A stretch of DNA of 19,271 nucleotides from an uncultured Actinomycetes bacterium (GCA_937888775.1 CALAQT010000455.1:1-19271); one strand, 5' to 3'; counted from the stretch's first letter, positions 1-7,476 are shown. Program-made: numbers and translations. Notes: generated by a model not told the origin, from the letters alone.

Positions 1-2
1 CC

Positions 3-60
3 GAGCCGCACCCGCCGCGCCCCGAGTCGCACCCGCGCCCCGAGTCGCACCCGCGGCCCC
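3..60. repeat. Imperfect tandem repeat, three copies of about 18-21 bp
   Basis: Three consecutive copies share the core GAGYCGCACCCG followed by a C/G-rich tail of 6-9 bases (unit lengths about 21, 18 and 19). The array ends about 15 bp before the stop codon of the minus-strand SDR gene, so it lies just downstream of that gene, and it may continue beyond the left edge. The units are contiguous with no spacers, so it is not a CRISPR array. Function unknown. Confidence 0.7.
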
Positions 61-74
61 GCGCCGGGCTGCAC

Positions 75-812
75 CTAGGTCGCGGTTCCCGGGGTGAGCG
101 CGCCCGCCCGCTCGAAGATGAGTTCCGGGATGAGGCACGCCGGGGAGAGGCGCAACAGCAACCGCACGCCCTCGGCGATGTCCTGGGGGCGAATCATATC
201 TTCGCCGGCGACTGTGCCCTTGACGAAATCGGTCATCGCCGTGTCGACGAACGCCGGGCAGAGTGCGCACGATTTGATTCCGTCGCGGCCGAGTTCGCGG
301 TTCATCGCCTCGGTGAAGCCGACGATCCCGTGCTTGGTGGCCGAGTAGACCGACAGCCAGGGCTGGCCGATCTTGCCGCTGATCGAGGCGGTGTTGACGA
401 CGAGCGCCTTGCGGTGCTCGGCGCCGGCGGCCTTCAGTAGCTCGATCGACTCCCGGTAGAACAGGATCGTCGAGCGCAGGTTGACGTCGAGCTGCATGTC
501 CAGGCGCTTGGTCTCGATCTCGGCGACCGGCACGCCGACGCCGACCCCGGCGTTGTTGACGAGCACGTCCAACCGGCCGAAGCGCTCGCGGTGGGTGGTC
601 ACCACCTCACGGATCGCGTCCTCGGAGGCCATGTTGGCGGCGACCGTGACGATCTCAAAACCCTCGCCGGAGAGCTCGCCCGCTGCCGCCTGCAGCTTGT
701 CGGGCCGCCGCGCCACCAGCGTGATCCCGTAACCCTCCTGTCCGAGCACACGCGCGATCTCAAGTCCGATCCCGCTCGATCCGCCCGTTACGATCGCTGC
801 TCGCTCTGGCAT
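75..812 (-). CDS. SDR-family NAD(P)-dependent oxidoreductase
   Basis: A 245-residue classical short-chain dehydrogenase/reductase, expected to be a cytosolic NAD(P)(H)-dependent oxidoreductase of an alcohol/keto substrate. Visible motifs are the Rossmann glycine motif TGGSSGIG (residues 9-16), the NNAG motif (86-89), the structural Asn in DVNLRS (N111), catalytic Ser143 in NTASISG and the YSATK Tyr156/Lys160 pair. Ala-Arg-Arg after the second strand (residues 34-36) is the kind of basic patch seen in NADP(H)-preferring members. The ATG at 812 is chosen because AGGAGA lies at good spacing upstream; an in-frame start 16 codons further upstream has no comparable site. Closest in style to 3-oxoacyl-ACP reductase-like SDRs, but the substrate cannot be read from sequence. 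It appears monocistronic, with galM about 165 bp upstream on the same strand. Confidence 0.9.
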   Translation of the reverse strand: MPERAAIVTGGSSGIGLEIARVLGQEGYGITLVARRPDKLQAAAGELSGEGFEIVTVAANMASEDAIREVVTTHRERFGRLDVLVNNAGVGVGVPVAEIETKRLDMQLDVNLRSTILFYRESIELLKAAGAEHRKALVVNTASISGKIGQPWLSVYSATKHGIVGFTEAMNRELGRDGIKSCALCPAFVDTAMTDFVKGTVAGEDMIRPQDIAEGVRLLLRLSPACLIPELIFERAGALTPGTAT

Positions 813-930
813 TGGTTCTCCTAGCCTGCGCCGTTTGTCTTCTTTGAGCCGCGTATCCAATCAGGACTGCGGTTCGCGTGTCCGGCACGGCCGGGGAGAT
901 CTCAGCGCTCGGAGATCTTGATCGTCGCGG

Positions 931-963
931 CGCTGTGCGCGATCGTGTCGATCGCGCACAGCG
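931..963 (-). terminator. Perfect 14-bp hairpin downstream of galM
   Basis: CGCTGTGCGCGATC (931-944) pairs perfectly with 950-963 across a 5-nt loop. It starts 14 bp after the galM stop codon on the minus strand, where a terminator is expected. There is no T-tract after the stem, so it is either a U-less actinobacterial-type terminator or an mRNA 3'-end stabiliser. It separates galM from the SDR gene. Confidence 0.7.
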
Positions 964-977
964 GCAACGAAACAGCG

Positions 978-2198
978 TTACTTGTTGACTCCGAACGCGA
1001 ACACGGTCGTCGAATTGAACGGCGTGCCCGGGTTGAGCACGGTCGAGGGGAAACTCGCCTGGTTGGGCGAGTTGGGGAAATGCTGGGTCTCCAGCGTGAA
1101 CCCGGATCCCTGCCGATAGATCTTCCCGCCGGTGCCGACCAGGTCGCCGACGAGGAAGTTGCTCGTGTAAAGCTGCACGCCCGGCTGGGTCGTGTAGGTG
1201 GTGAGGGTCCGGCCACTGACCGGATCGACCGCCCTGGCCGCCAGCGCCAGTGCGTCACCGGAGCCCCGGTTCAGGACCCAGTTCTGGTCATAGCCGTGGG
1301 CCAGCAGCAACTGCTGGTTGGCGTCACGGATGTTCTGGCCGATCGGCTTGATCGTGCGGAAATCGAACGGCGTGCCGGCCACCGGCGCGATCTTCCCGGT
1401 CGGGATCAGACCCGCGTTGGTGGGGGTGTAGCTGTCGGCATTGATCATCAGCCGCTGGTTGTACACGTCACCCGAGCTCTCGCCCGCGAGGTTGAAGTAC
1501 GTGTGGTTGGTCATGTTGATGACCGTCGGCTCCGTCGTCGTAGCGTGGTATTTGATCTCCAGCGCGTTCTGGGAGGTCAGCGTGTAAGTCACGGTCGCCA
1601 CGACTGTGCCCGGGAACCCGTCCTGCCCATCAGGGCTGGTGTAGGTCAGCTGCAGCGAGACGCCACCCGAACTGGTGCTCGTGCTCGGCGTCCAGACCTT
1701 CTCGTTCCACGCGTGCGTGCCGCCGTGCAGGGTGTTGACGCCGTTGTTGATCGGCAGGTGGTACGTGTGGCCGTTCAGCGTGAACGCCCCGTTGGCGATC
1801 CGGTTCGCATACCGGCCGATGATCGCGCCAAAGTAAGTCGTGCCCGAACCCCCGGAGGGCTGCGGATACGCGTCGTTGGCGAGATAACCGGACAGATGCT
1901 TGAAGCCGAGCGCGACGTCGGCGAGGTTGCCTGACCGGTCGGGCACGTCGATTGACTGCACCACGCCGCCGAAGTTCGTGATCTTGACGTCCATACTGCC
2001 GTTGGACAGGGTGTACAGATGGACCGGCTGACCGTCGACTGTGCCGAATGGCTGCTTGACCACGCTGTGCGCCGAGACCCGGTGCCGCGAGGCGGATGCG
2101 CTACCTCCGAATGCCATCAGCGCGACCAGGACCATGACTGCCGAGCCTGCCGCCAGTGCTGCAAGTGGCCGAGCTCGTCGTTGAAACGAGCTTCGCAT
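978..2198 (-). CDS. galM: Secreted aldose 1-epimerase (galactose mutarotase)
   Basis: A 406-residue galactose mutarotase, interconverting alpha and beta anomers of aldohexoses. The fold's landmarks are all present: GRYANRIANG (129-137), NTLHGG with His158, the catalytic acid His232 in NHTYFNL, the substrate-binding Asp303 in HGYDQNW, and the general base Glu370 in LETQHFPNSPNQ. Residues 1 to about 37 form a Sec-type signal peptide: a basic start with RR, a hydrophobic core (AALAAGSAVMVLVALMAF) and an A-S-A cleavage region. There is no lipobox Cys, so the enzyme is probably released rather than lipid-anchored. The ATG at 2198 is supported by AGAGGAG upstream. An in-frame upstream extension would bury the signal peptide and is unlikely. 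Export suggests a role in processing sugars from external polysaccharide before uptake (inference). Confidence 0.93.
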   Translation of the reverse strand: MRSSFQRRARPLAALAAGSAVMVLVALMAFGGSASASRHRVSAHSVVKQPFGTVDGQPVHLYTLSNGSMDVKITNFGGVVQSIDVPDRSGNLADVALGFKHLSGYLANDAYPQPSGGSGTTYFGAIIGRYANRIANGAFTLNGHTYHLPINNGVNTLHGGTHAWNEKVWTPSTSTSSGGVSLQLTYTSPDGQDGFPGTVVATVTYTLTSQNALEIKYHATTTEPTVINMTNHTYFNLAGESSGDVYNQRLMINADSYTPTNAGLIPTGKIAPVAGTPFDFRTIKPIGQNIRDANQQLLLAHGYDQNWVLNRGSGDALALAARAVDPVSGRTLTTYTTQPGVQLYTSNFLVGDLVGTGGKIYRQGSGFTLETQHFPNSPNQASFPSTVLNPGTPFNSTTVFAFGVNK

Positions 2199-2213
2199 GC
2201 GTGCTCCTCTCTT

Positions 2214-2234
2214 GCGGCGGCTGATAGCCGCCGC
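2214..2234 (-). promoter_or_regulatory. Stem-loop in the galM 5' leader
   Basis: GCGGCGGCT (2214-2222) pairs perfectly with AGCCGCCGC (2226-2234) across a 3-nt loop. In the minus-strand transcript this 9-bp stem ends a few bases before the galM ribosome-binding site, so it could affect access to it or stabilise the mRNA. Its regulatory role is inferred from position only. Confidence 0.45.
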
Positions 2235-2377
2235 TCTCCCTGCTCTGGGCGGGCCGACTTGGGCCCATGGCCGCAGTCGCACCCGCCCCGTGTACGGTTG
2301 ATGCTAGTACCCGGCCAGCACCCCTTCAAGCGGGGTTCCTACCTACGGTGTCGAGTTGCGACAACCGGAGACTGACC

Positions 2378-3652
2378 ATGTTGCGGTGCACGATCTGCGG
2401 AAGTCAGTCTGCGTTGAACCCCCTATCCGAGCCGCCGGACCTCGCAGGCCGTATTCCTCCGAAGCTCACTCCATGGTTTTGTTCAGATGCCGCGCCGGCC
2501 TGTCCGTGCCACGCTCGCCACATGGGACCTGATCCGGACATCTACAACGTCAAGCTCGGCTTTGAGCGGCTCGACGCGGCCGGTCAGCGCCTGCGGGATT
2601 CGCTCGACCTGGATCTGCTGCGCCACGCGCGCCGGGCTCTGCTCCCGCTCCCGTTGATTGACCGTCCACGGAAGCTGTCGAGCGACGTCTTCCCGCCGTT
2701 TCGAAGTCGTCCGGCGACCGCTCTCGCCGGTAGGCGCGTCGCGGTCGTCGCGTCCGGGGGCGCCGGCGCCGCCGTCGCCCTGATCGGCGCCGCGCGAGCG
2801 TTCGAGGAGGCCGGCCTCGAGCCGGAGCTGATCTCCGGCTGCTCCGGGGGTGGGATGTTCGGCTCGCTCTGGGCGGCCGGGTTGTCGGCGCAGGAGATGG
2901 CCGATTTCGTCCTCTCATGGCAGCCGGAGCGCTACCTCGACCCGCAGTGGCTACGCCTCCCGCGCTTTGCGCTCACGGCGCTGCGCGGCTTCACGGGCGC
3001 GATGAAGGGGGAGGCGGTGCAGCGTCTATTCGACGAGCGCTTTGGCGGCCTCACCGCGGGAGAGTTCCCGATTCCGTTGGCGACGATCGTCTACAACACC
3101 GACCTCGGGCTGACGGAGTACTTCGGCACCCACACGACGCCGGAGGTATCGATCGGGCGGCTGGTGCGGATCACGATCGCGCTGCCGGTCTTCATCGAGT
3201 CGGTCGAGGTGCGCGGGCATCTTTACGTTGACGGCGGCCTAATCGAGCTGCTGCCGACCCAGCCGACGATCGAGCATGGTCCCTTCGATCACGTCTTTGG
3301 CATCAACTTCATGCTTCCCGCGGGACTCAAGCCGGACGACATCACGGGCTGGCACGAGAAGCCGATGGGCATCGTGCGAGCGAGCCGCGAGCTGCAGCAG
3401 GCCTACCACGTCGAGTTCGCCCGCCGCGCCCGCCGCGAGCTCGGCGACACGTTGACGATCATCGACGCCGCCGATCCAAGCCTGTGTCGTGGCGCCTGGC
3501 TCTATGACCTGTTCATCGACCGCGACGGTTGGCCGGAGCTGATCCGCACCGGCTACGAGCGGACCACGCGCGCGCTTGCGCCGACGCGGCGGCGGCCCGC
3601 TCGCTCGAACGGTGCGGGGAAGGCTGCCGTGGCTGAGGCCGGCGGCCGGTAG
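2378..3652 (+). CDS. Patatin-like phospholipase / serine acyl hydrolase
   Basis: A 424-residue patatin-family lipase from this start. The catalytic parts are an oxyanion-hole glycine stretch GGAGAA (127-132), the nucleophile elbow GCSGG with Ser156, and the DGG motif with catalytic Asp285. A Ser-Asp dyad hydrolysing acyl esters of lipids is therefore expected. The start is uncertain. ATG 2378 has GGAG seven bases upstream but adds 48 residues with reduced third-position GC (about two thirds) and a Cys pattern (C4xxC7, C35, C42xC44) that might be a small metal-binding ribbon. ATG 2522 begins where coding bias becomes strong but has no visible Shine-Dalgarno site. No signal peptide or clear transmembrane helix is seen. 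The gene faces galM divergently and is convergent with the esterase at 3852-4499. Confidence 0.85.
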   Translation: MLRCTICGSQSALNPLSEPPDLAGRIPPKLTPWFCSDAAPACPCHARHMGPDPDIYNVKLGFERLDAAGQRLRDSLDLDLLRHARRALLPLPLIDRPRKLSSDVFPPFRSRPATALAGRRVAVVASGGAGAAVALIGAARAFEEAGLEPELISGCSGGGMFGSLWAAGLSAQEMADFVLSWQPERYLDPQWLRLPRFALTALRGFTGAMKGEAVQRLFDERFGGLTAGEFPIPLATIVYNTDLGLTEYFGTHTTPEVSIGRLVRITIALPVFIESVEVRGHLYVDGGLIELLPTQPTIEHGPFDHVFGINFMLPAGLKPDDITGWHEKPMGIVRASRELQQAYHVEFARRARRELGDTLTIIDAADPSLCRGAWLYDLFIDRDGWPELIRTGYERTTRALAPTRRRPARSNGAGKAAVAEAGGR

Positions 3653-3778
3653 TCCACCTGGCCGCAGGCTCGTCGACGCCTGATCGGTCGTCCATGCCTG
3701 ATCGGTCGTCCACCTGGCCGCAGGCTCGTCGACGCCTGATCGGTCGTCGACGCCTGATCGGTCGTCCACGCCCGATCG
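3652..3778. repeat. Compound tandem repeat (18-bp unit inside a 56-bp unit)
   Basis: The array begins at the last base of the patatin stop codon. A segment beginning GTCCACCTGGCCGCAGG occurs at 3652 and 3708 (period 56), and variants of an 18-mer close to TCGTCGACGCCTGATCGG occur five times, three of them back to back at the right end. It fills most of the gap between two convergent genes (3652 and 3852), and no separate terminator is obvious there. There are no unique spacers. Function unknown. Confidence 0.85.
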
Positions 3779-3851
3779 GGGGCGGCGCCTCGCCGGCGGG
3801 GCCATTGTTGAGGACATCCGCAAGGCTGCACAGGCAAGGCTGCGCTGGGGA

Positions 3852-4499
3852 TCAGGACGCGCCCAGGATGTCGGCCAGCCAGGTGGTGGCGATCGGTAGT
3901 TGCGAGGGCTCGATCTGGTGGGCGGCGTCTGACTCGTGATATTCGACGGTGAGACCGTCGGACTCGAGTTGGTCACGCGCGCGACGACCGAACTCCACCC
4001 CGATCACCGGATCGTGGCGCCCGTGGGCGATGAAGGTGCGGATCCCGGGGCGGTCCCTAAACGCGGGCCGCCAGCCCTCCACGACCGGTATGAAGCCTGA
4101 AAAGGCCAGGATCCCCGCCACCGCCGGGCGATCTGATCCGAGGCCGAGCGCATAGCTCATCACCGTGCCCATCGAGAAGCCGCCCAGAACCGTGCGCTCG
4201 GGCGCGATCTGGGTGCGCTCCCACAGCTCGTCGTGGAATTCGGCCAGCGCCCGGTAGGAGTCGCCGAACGTGACCGGATCCGGATAGCCGACGCGGGGCA
4301 CGACGTACCAGTGATGGCCGGTCCAGCCCGGCAGCGTGAGCGGGGCCCTCGGCGTGGCGATGTGGAGCCGGCGCTCGGGGTCCAGAGCGTCGCCGAGCGA
4401 GAGCAGGTCGCGCTCGTCGGCGCCACGACCATGATGCAGGATCAGCAGGCCCTGCGCCTGCGCCGACGCCGGACGCTCCATGAACACCAGCGGGCTCAT
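3852..4499 (-). CDS. Alpha/beta-hydrolase carboxylesterase, MhqD-like
   Basis: A 215-residue alpha/beta-hydrolase of the phospholipase/carboxylesterase (Abhydrolase_2) type. The triad is readable: nucleophile Ser109 in GFSMG, Asp163 in HGRHDPVI and His194 in AAHQI; HHGRGADERD (22-31) after the first strand contributes the oxyanion region. Length and layout match small bacterial carboxylesterases such as Bacillus MhqD, which is co-regulated with an MhqO-type dioxygenase. The start ATG overlaps the TGA of the upstream dioxygenase by one base (TGATG), showing translational coupling. A plausible job is hydrolysis of an ester or ring-cleavage product formed by that dioxygenase (inference). No signal peptide, so cytosolic. 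Confidence 0.88.
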   Translation of the reverse strand: MSPLVFMERPASAQAQGLLILHHGRGADERDLLSLGDALDPERRLHIATPRAPLTLPGWTGHHWYVVPRVGYPDPVTFGDSYRALAEFHDELWERTQIAPERTVLGGFSMGTVMSYALGLGSDRPAVAGILAFSGFIPVVEGWRPAFRDRPGIRTFIAHGRHDPVIGVEFGRRARDQLESDGLTVEYHESDAAHQIEPSQLPIATTWLADILGAS

Positions 4500-5431
4500 C
4501 AGTCGACCTGCTCCCGGGCGGCGACGCGGGGGTTGAGAACCGGTGCGAGCTGTCGCTCCAACTGCGCCCGCAGGTGCTCGTGCATCTTCGGAAGCTTGAG
4601 CTCCTCGCCCAGGTGGCCGGGGTCCTCGTCGACGGCGAACCCGGGCGACAGCGTGGCAATCTCGAACAGGATCCCGCGCGGCTCGCGGAAGTAGATCGAC
4701 TGGAAGTAATCACGATCGAGCACGTCGGTCACGTATCCGCCCGCCTCGCGAACGCGCTGCTGCCAGGCGAGGTGGTCCTCGTCGCGTGAGCCCCAGGCGA
4801 TGTGGTGGACCGTGCCAGCGCCCTGGATCCCGACCGCCTCGGGCGGGCTGTCGTAGGCCCAGTCGAATCGGCGCTGCTCGCCGTCAAGCCGGTAGGCGCC
4901 TGCACCAAGGCTGGTGAACCCAAGCGTCTCGGTCAGCAGCGGCGCTTGGCCCTCGGCCTCGGCGGCGAACGCCCGGGCGCCCTGCACGCCGACGATCGCG
5001 TGTTCGGACGGGATCTGGGGATGGTGGGCAGCCAGCGGCGGCTCGCTGTCGCGGGCGATCACCAGCTCGAGGTGCAGCCCGTCGTAGTCGTCGAGCCCGA
5101 CCGAACCCTCGCTGCGCTGAGCGTCGTAGCCCGCCGCTCCCAGCCGCTGGGCCCAGAAGTCCAGCGCGTGGGGCGACCCGACGCCCAGCTGGATCGTATG
5201 GATCATGCCCGCTCCCGCGCGACCCCGGCGCGCGCCGGAGAACTCAAACCAGGTGAGGATCGACCCGGGGGCTCCGCGCTCGTCGCCGAAGTAGAGGTGA
5301 TAGGCCTCCGGCGCGTCGAAGTTGACCGTCTTCTTGACCAGGCGCAGGCCCAGCAGGTCGGCGTAGAAGTCAACGTTGCGCTGCGCCTCGCCGGTGATCA
5401 TCGTAATGTGGTGTAGGCCTTCAAGCTGCAT
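4499..5431 (-). CDS. VOC-superfamily ring-cleaving dioxygenase, MhqO-like
   Basis: A 310-residue two-module vicinal-oxygen-chelate protein of the MhqO/MhqA type, annotated elsewhere as glyoxalase family or ring-cleaving dioxygenase. The N-terminal module starts with the typical LHHITMITG (His7/His8), and the second module carries TVHHIAWG (His209/His210) and FEIATLSPGF (Glu257), giving the His-His-Glu metal site. In Bacillus such proteins are induced by methylhydroquinone and related catechols or quinones and are thought to open the ring. ATG 5431 is preferred because AGGAG lies five bases upstream; a start 14 codons earlier would lie inside the operator. It is the first gene of the operon with the esterase, and its promoter overlaps the palindrome at 5448-5465. 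Confidence 0.9.
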   Translation of the reverse strand: MQLEGLHHITMITGEAQRNVDFYADLLGLRLVKKTVNFDAPEAYHLYFGDERGAPGSILTWFEFSGARRGRAGAGMIHTIQLGVGSPHALDFWAQRLGAAGYDAQRSEGSVGLDDYDGLHLELVIARDSEPPLAAHHPQIPSEHAIVGVQGARAFAAEAEGQAPLLTETLGFTSLGAGAYRLDGEQRRFDWAYDSPPEAVGIQGAGTVHHIAWGSRDEDHLAWQQRVREAGGYVTDVLDRDYFQSIYFREPRGILFEIATLSPGFAVDEDPGHLGEELKLPKMHEHLRAQLERQLAPVLNPRVAAREQVD

Positions 5432-5447
5432 CCTGTCTCCTGACGTT

Positions 5448-5465
5448 TGCTTGCTAGCGCAAGCA
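5448..5465. promoter_or_regulatory. Operator palindrome at the dioxygenase promoter
   Basis: TGCTTGC-TAGC-GCAAGCA, an inverted repeat with perfect 7-bp arms and a 4-bp centre, lies 17 bp before the dioxygenase start. Its core TTGCTAGCGCAA recurs exactly in front of the divergent MarR gene. Size and symmetry fit a MarR dimer site. Confidence 0.75.
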
Positions 5466-5470
5466 TATAA
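5465..5470 (-). promoter_or_regulatory. Candidate -10 box for the dioxygenase-esterase operon
   Basis: On the minus strand TGTTATAT gives a TG-extended -10 hexamer TTATAT that abuts and shares one base with the operator palindrome, so a bound repressor would block polymerase. No good -35 hexamer is seen at 17 bp, as is common with extended -10 promoters. Confidence 0.4.
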
Positions 5471-5524
5471 CATCTGTCCGCGTTAGCAGGCGTTTCGGGC
5501 GCTAAGGGTTCGTGGGCCCTACAC

Positions 5525-5536
5525 TTGCTAGCGCAA
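5525..5536. promoter_or_regulatory. Second operator copy in front of the MarR gene
   Basis: TTGCTAGCGCAA, identical to the core of the site at 5451-5462, ends two bases before the MarR ATG. It occupies the place where a ribosome-binding site would be, so binding here fits autorepression, and the transcript may be very short-leadered or leaderless. Confidence 0.7.
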
Positions 5537-5538
5537 CG

Positions 5539-6060
5539 ATGTCAGCTCCAGTCGACCCGTCAACCCCGCTCGCCTGCCTGGCCAATGGATCCCGGCAGTG
5601 GTCCGCATCGCAGGCCGATGCCTGGATCGGCCTGCTGGAGACGCACAAACGCCTCACGCGCGAGCTGGATGCCGAGCTCGAGCGACGTCACGGGCTCGGC
5701 CTCAGCGGGGTCGAGGTGCTCGGCCGCCTGGCCACGGCGCAGGGTGGCGGTGTGCGGCTGTCCTCCCTGGCCGGGGAGACCGGCCTGAGCCTGAGCCGGA
5801 TCTCCAGGGTCGTGGATGTGCTCGAGCGGCGCGCCCTCGTCCAGCGCCGGCCGTGTGCATCCGACGCACGCGCCGTGGAGGCGCATCTGACCGAGTCCGG
5901 CGGTGCCCTGGCGGGCGAGACCCAGGTCACACACCTGGATTTCGTCCGACGGCGGTTCTTCGATCAGCTCGAGCCCGGCGAGCTCGACACGCTGGCGCGG
6001 GTATTCGGGCGGATGGCACCGGCCGATGCCGTCCGCTGCGTGGCCTCGGCCTTCCGGTAG
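5539..6060 (+). CDS. MarR-family regulator, probable repressor of the mhq-like operon
   Basis: A 173-residue MarR-type winged-helix regulator. Residues about 25-60 form the first dimer/HTH helices (AWIGLLETHKRLTRELDAEL). The core HTH is VRLSSLAGETGLSLSRISRV (72-91) with the recognition helix near 84-98, followed by the wing RRPCASDARAVEAHLTE (104-120). Cys residues are at 13, 106 (in the wing) and 167. MhqR/QsrR-type regulators can sense quinones through Cys, but which Cys matters here is unknown. ATG 5539 fits family length and lies directly after the operator; a GTG at 5512 is possible but would place the operator inside the gene. The gene is divergent from the dioxygenase-esterase pair, and its last codons and stop form the first copy of the repeat at 6042-6180. 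Confidence 0.88.
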   Translation: MSAPVDPSTPLACLANGSRQWSASQADAWIGLLETHKRLTRELDAELERRHGLGLSGVEVLGRLATAQGGGVRLSSLAGETGLSLSRISRVVDVLERRALVQRRPCASDARAVEAHLTESGGALAGETQVTHLDFVRRRFFDQLEPGELDTLARVFGRMAPADAVRCVASAFR

Positions 6061-6180
6061 TAATGGAGGAACGCACGCTAAGGGGAGTACCTGTGGGCCT
6101 CGGCCTTCCGGTAGTAATGGAGCAGGAACGCACGCTAAGGGGAGTACCTGTGGGCCTCGGCCTTCCGGTAGTAATGGGAG
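6042..6180. repeat. 54/57-bp tandem repeat that starts inside the MarR 3' end
   Basis: A 25-base core beginning GGCCTCGGCCTTCCGGTAGT occurs at 6042, 6096 and 6153. The first two copies are followed by GAACGCACGCTAAGGGGAGT; the period changes from 54 to 57 because copy 2 has three extra bases (CAG). Copy 1 contains the last MarR codons and its TAG stop. Copy 3 lacks most of the tail but resumes its last bases. This looks like duplication of the gene end plus flank. No function is known. Confidence 0.85.
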
Positions 6181-6265
6181 TACCTGGGTCGGCCGCCGCG
6201 ACCACGCCATCCTGCTCACAGCGGTCCAGGCGTACGTCGAGGGGGGGTAGACCTGCCCTTGAGGG

Positions 6266-7473
6266 TTACATCAGTACCGACAGCGCCATGATGAACGCGA
6301 AGGCGATTAGTGAAACCGCGGTCTCCATCACTGACCAAGACTTGAACGCCTGACCGACGGTCAAACCGAACGATTCCTTGACCAGCCAGAAGCCGGCGTC
6401 GCTGACGTGCGAGAGGAACAGGGACCCCGCGCCGATGGCCAGCGCCAGCAGAGCGTCGTGGGTCAGGCTCAGGCTGCCCGCCAGCGGCGCGACGATCCCT
6501 GCCGCGGTGATCGTCGCCACCGTGGCCGATCCGGTGGCTAGGCGCAGCGCAACGGCCACCAGATAGCCCAGCAGGAGGATGGACAGTGCGTGCCGTTGGC
6601 GAACTTGGCCACCGAGTCACCCACGCCGGCACCGATCAGGGTCTGTTTAAACCCGCCGCCGGCTCCGACGATCAGGATCACCGCGGCGACCGGGCCGACG
6701 CTGGCTCCGATCCGCGAGGAGATCTTCTGGCCATTCAGTCCGACGGCGTAGCCGAAGGTCACCGTCGCAAGCAGAACGGCGAGGGTCATCGCGACAAGCG
6801 GTTCGCCGATGAAATCCAGCACCGTCTGAGTCATTGGAGCGGGCTTGGCGCCGTTCCAGATGATGTCGGCCAGCGCCTTGGACAACATCAGTACGACCGG
6901 GAAGATGATCGTGGCCAGCGTGACACCGAACGACGGCGGCCGTTTGACGTCCTCGTGCTGGGATTTAGTAGCCGTGGTGTCGACCCCGCCGGCGTAGGCC
7001 GGGGCACCGACCGGCACGACTCTGGCGATCAGGATCGAGAGCAACGGGCCACACAGAATGACGGTCGGAATCGCCACCACGATGCCCAACGCCAGCGTCG
7101 TGCCCAGCTGGGCGTGCACGGCGGCGATGGCGATCAGCGGACCGGGGTGCGGCGGGATCAGGCCATGCAGCACCGACAGGCCCGCCAGCGCCGGGATCGC
7201 GACCCGCATCAGCTTCAGCCCTGAGCGCTGGGTGACCAGGACGATCACCGGAAGCAACAGCACCAAGCCGATCTCGAAGAACATCGGCAGGCCGATGACG
7301 ATCGCGACCAGCGCCATCGCCCACGGGACCATCGACAGAAACGGATGCATCTTCAGCACGACGATCAGCAAGACGATGATCGCGATACCGATGACGGTGA
7401 CCACGATCAGCCGTGTGTCGTGGGTCGCCCAGGGCTTGGTGATGGCGGCAGCGGCGGCTAGGGTCGCGTTCAT
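6266..7473 (-). pseudogene. gntP: GntP-family gluconate permease, internally deleted and frameshifted
   Basis: Clear homology to GntP/GntT gluconate:H+ symporters: LKMHPFL near the N terminus, LSVLHGLIPPHPGP, AIPTVILCGP, GGGFKQTLIGAGVGDSVAKFA, then in another frame VAVALRLATGSATVATITAAG, FLSHVSDAGFWLVKESFGLT and KSWSVMETAVSL to the TAA. Two lesions are visible. About 6588 one base is missing, so NGT continues as nonsense while the correct sequence (ALSILLLGYLVAVALRL) lies in the adjacent frame. About 7330, FLSM is joined directly to VPWAMALV, skipping about 65-70 residues (helices 2-3) compared with E. coli GntT as I remember it. The reading starts three bases after the gntK stop, so it was the second gene of a gntK-gntP operon. 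The frameshift alone could be a sequencing error; the deletion is harder to explain that way. Confidence 0.85.
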
Positions 7474-7476
7474 CGG

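Noticed and set aside
918..1934. Plus-strand open frame of 338 codons opposite galM
   Set aside because: Arg/Val-rich nonsense composition, antisense to a clear galM, no domain.
3239..3976. Minus-strand frame with Asp-Asp-Arg-Ser-Gly-Val repeats
   Set aside because: Produced by the 18-bp repeat; it overlaps the patatin and esterase genes out of frame with no ribosome site or domain.
6538..6632. Short downstream frame of the permease (97 codons) as a separate small membrane protein gene
   Set aside because: It continues the GntP family sequence exactly where the upstream frame breaks, has no ribosome site of its own, and is the C-terminal part of the same broken gene.
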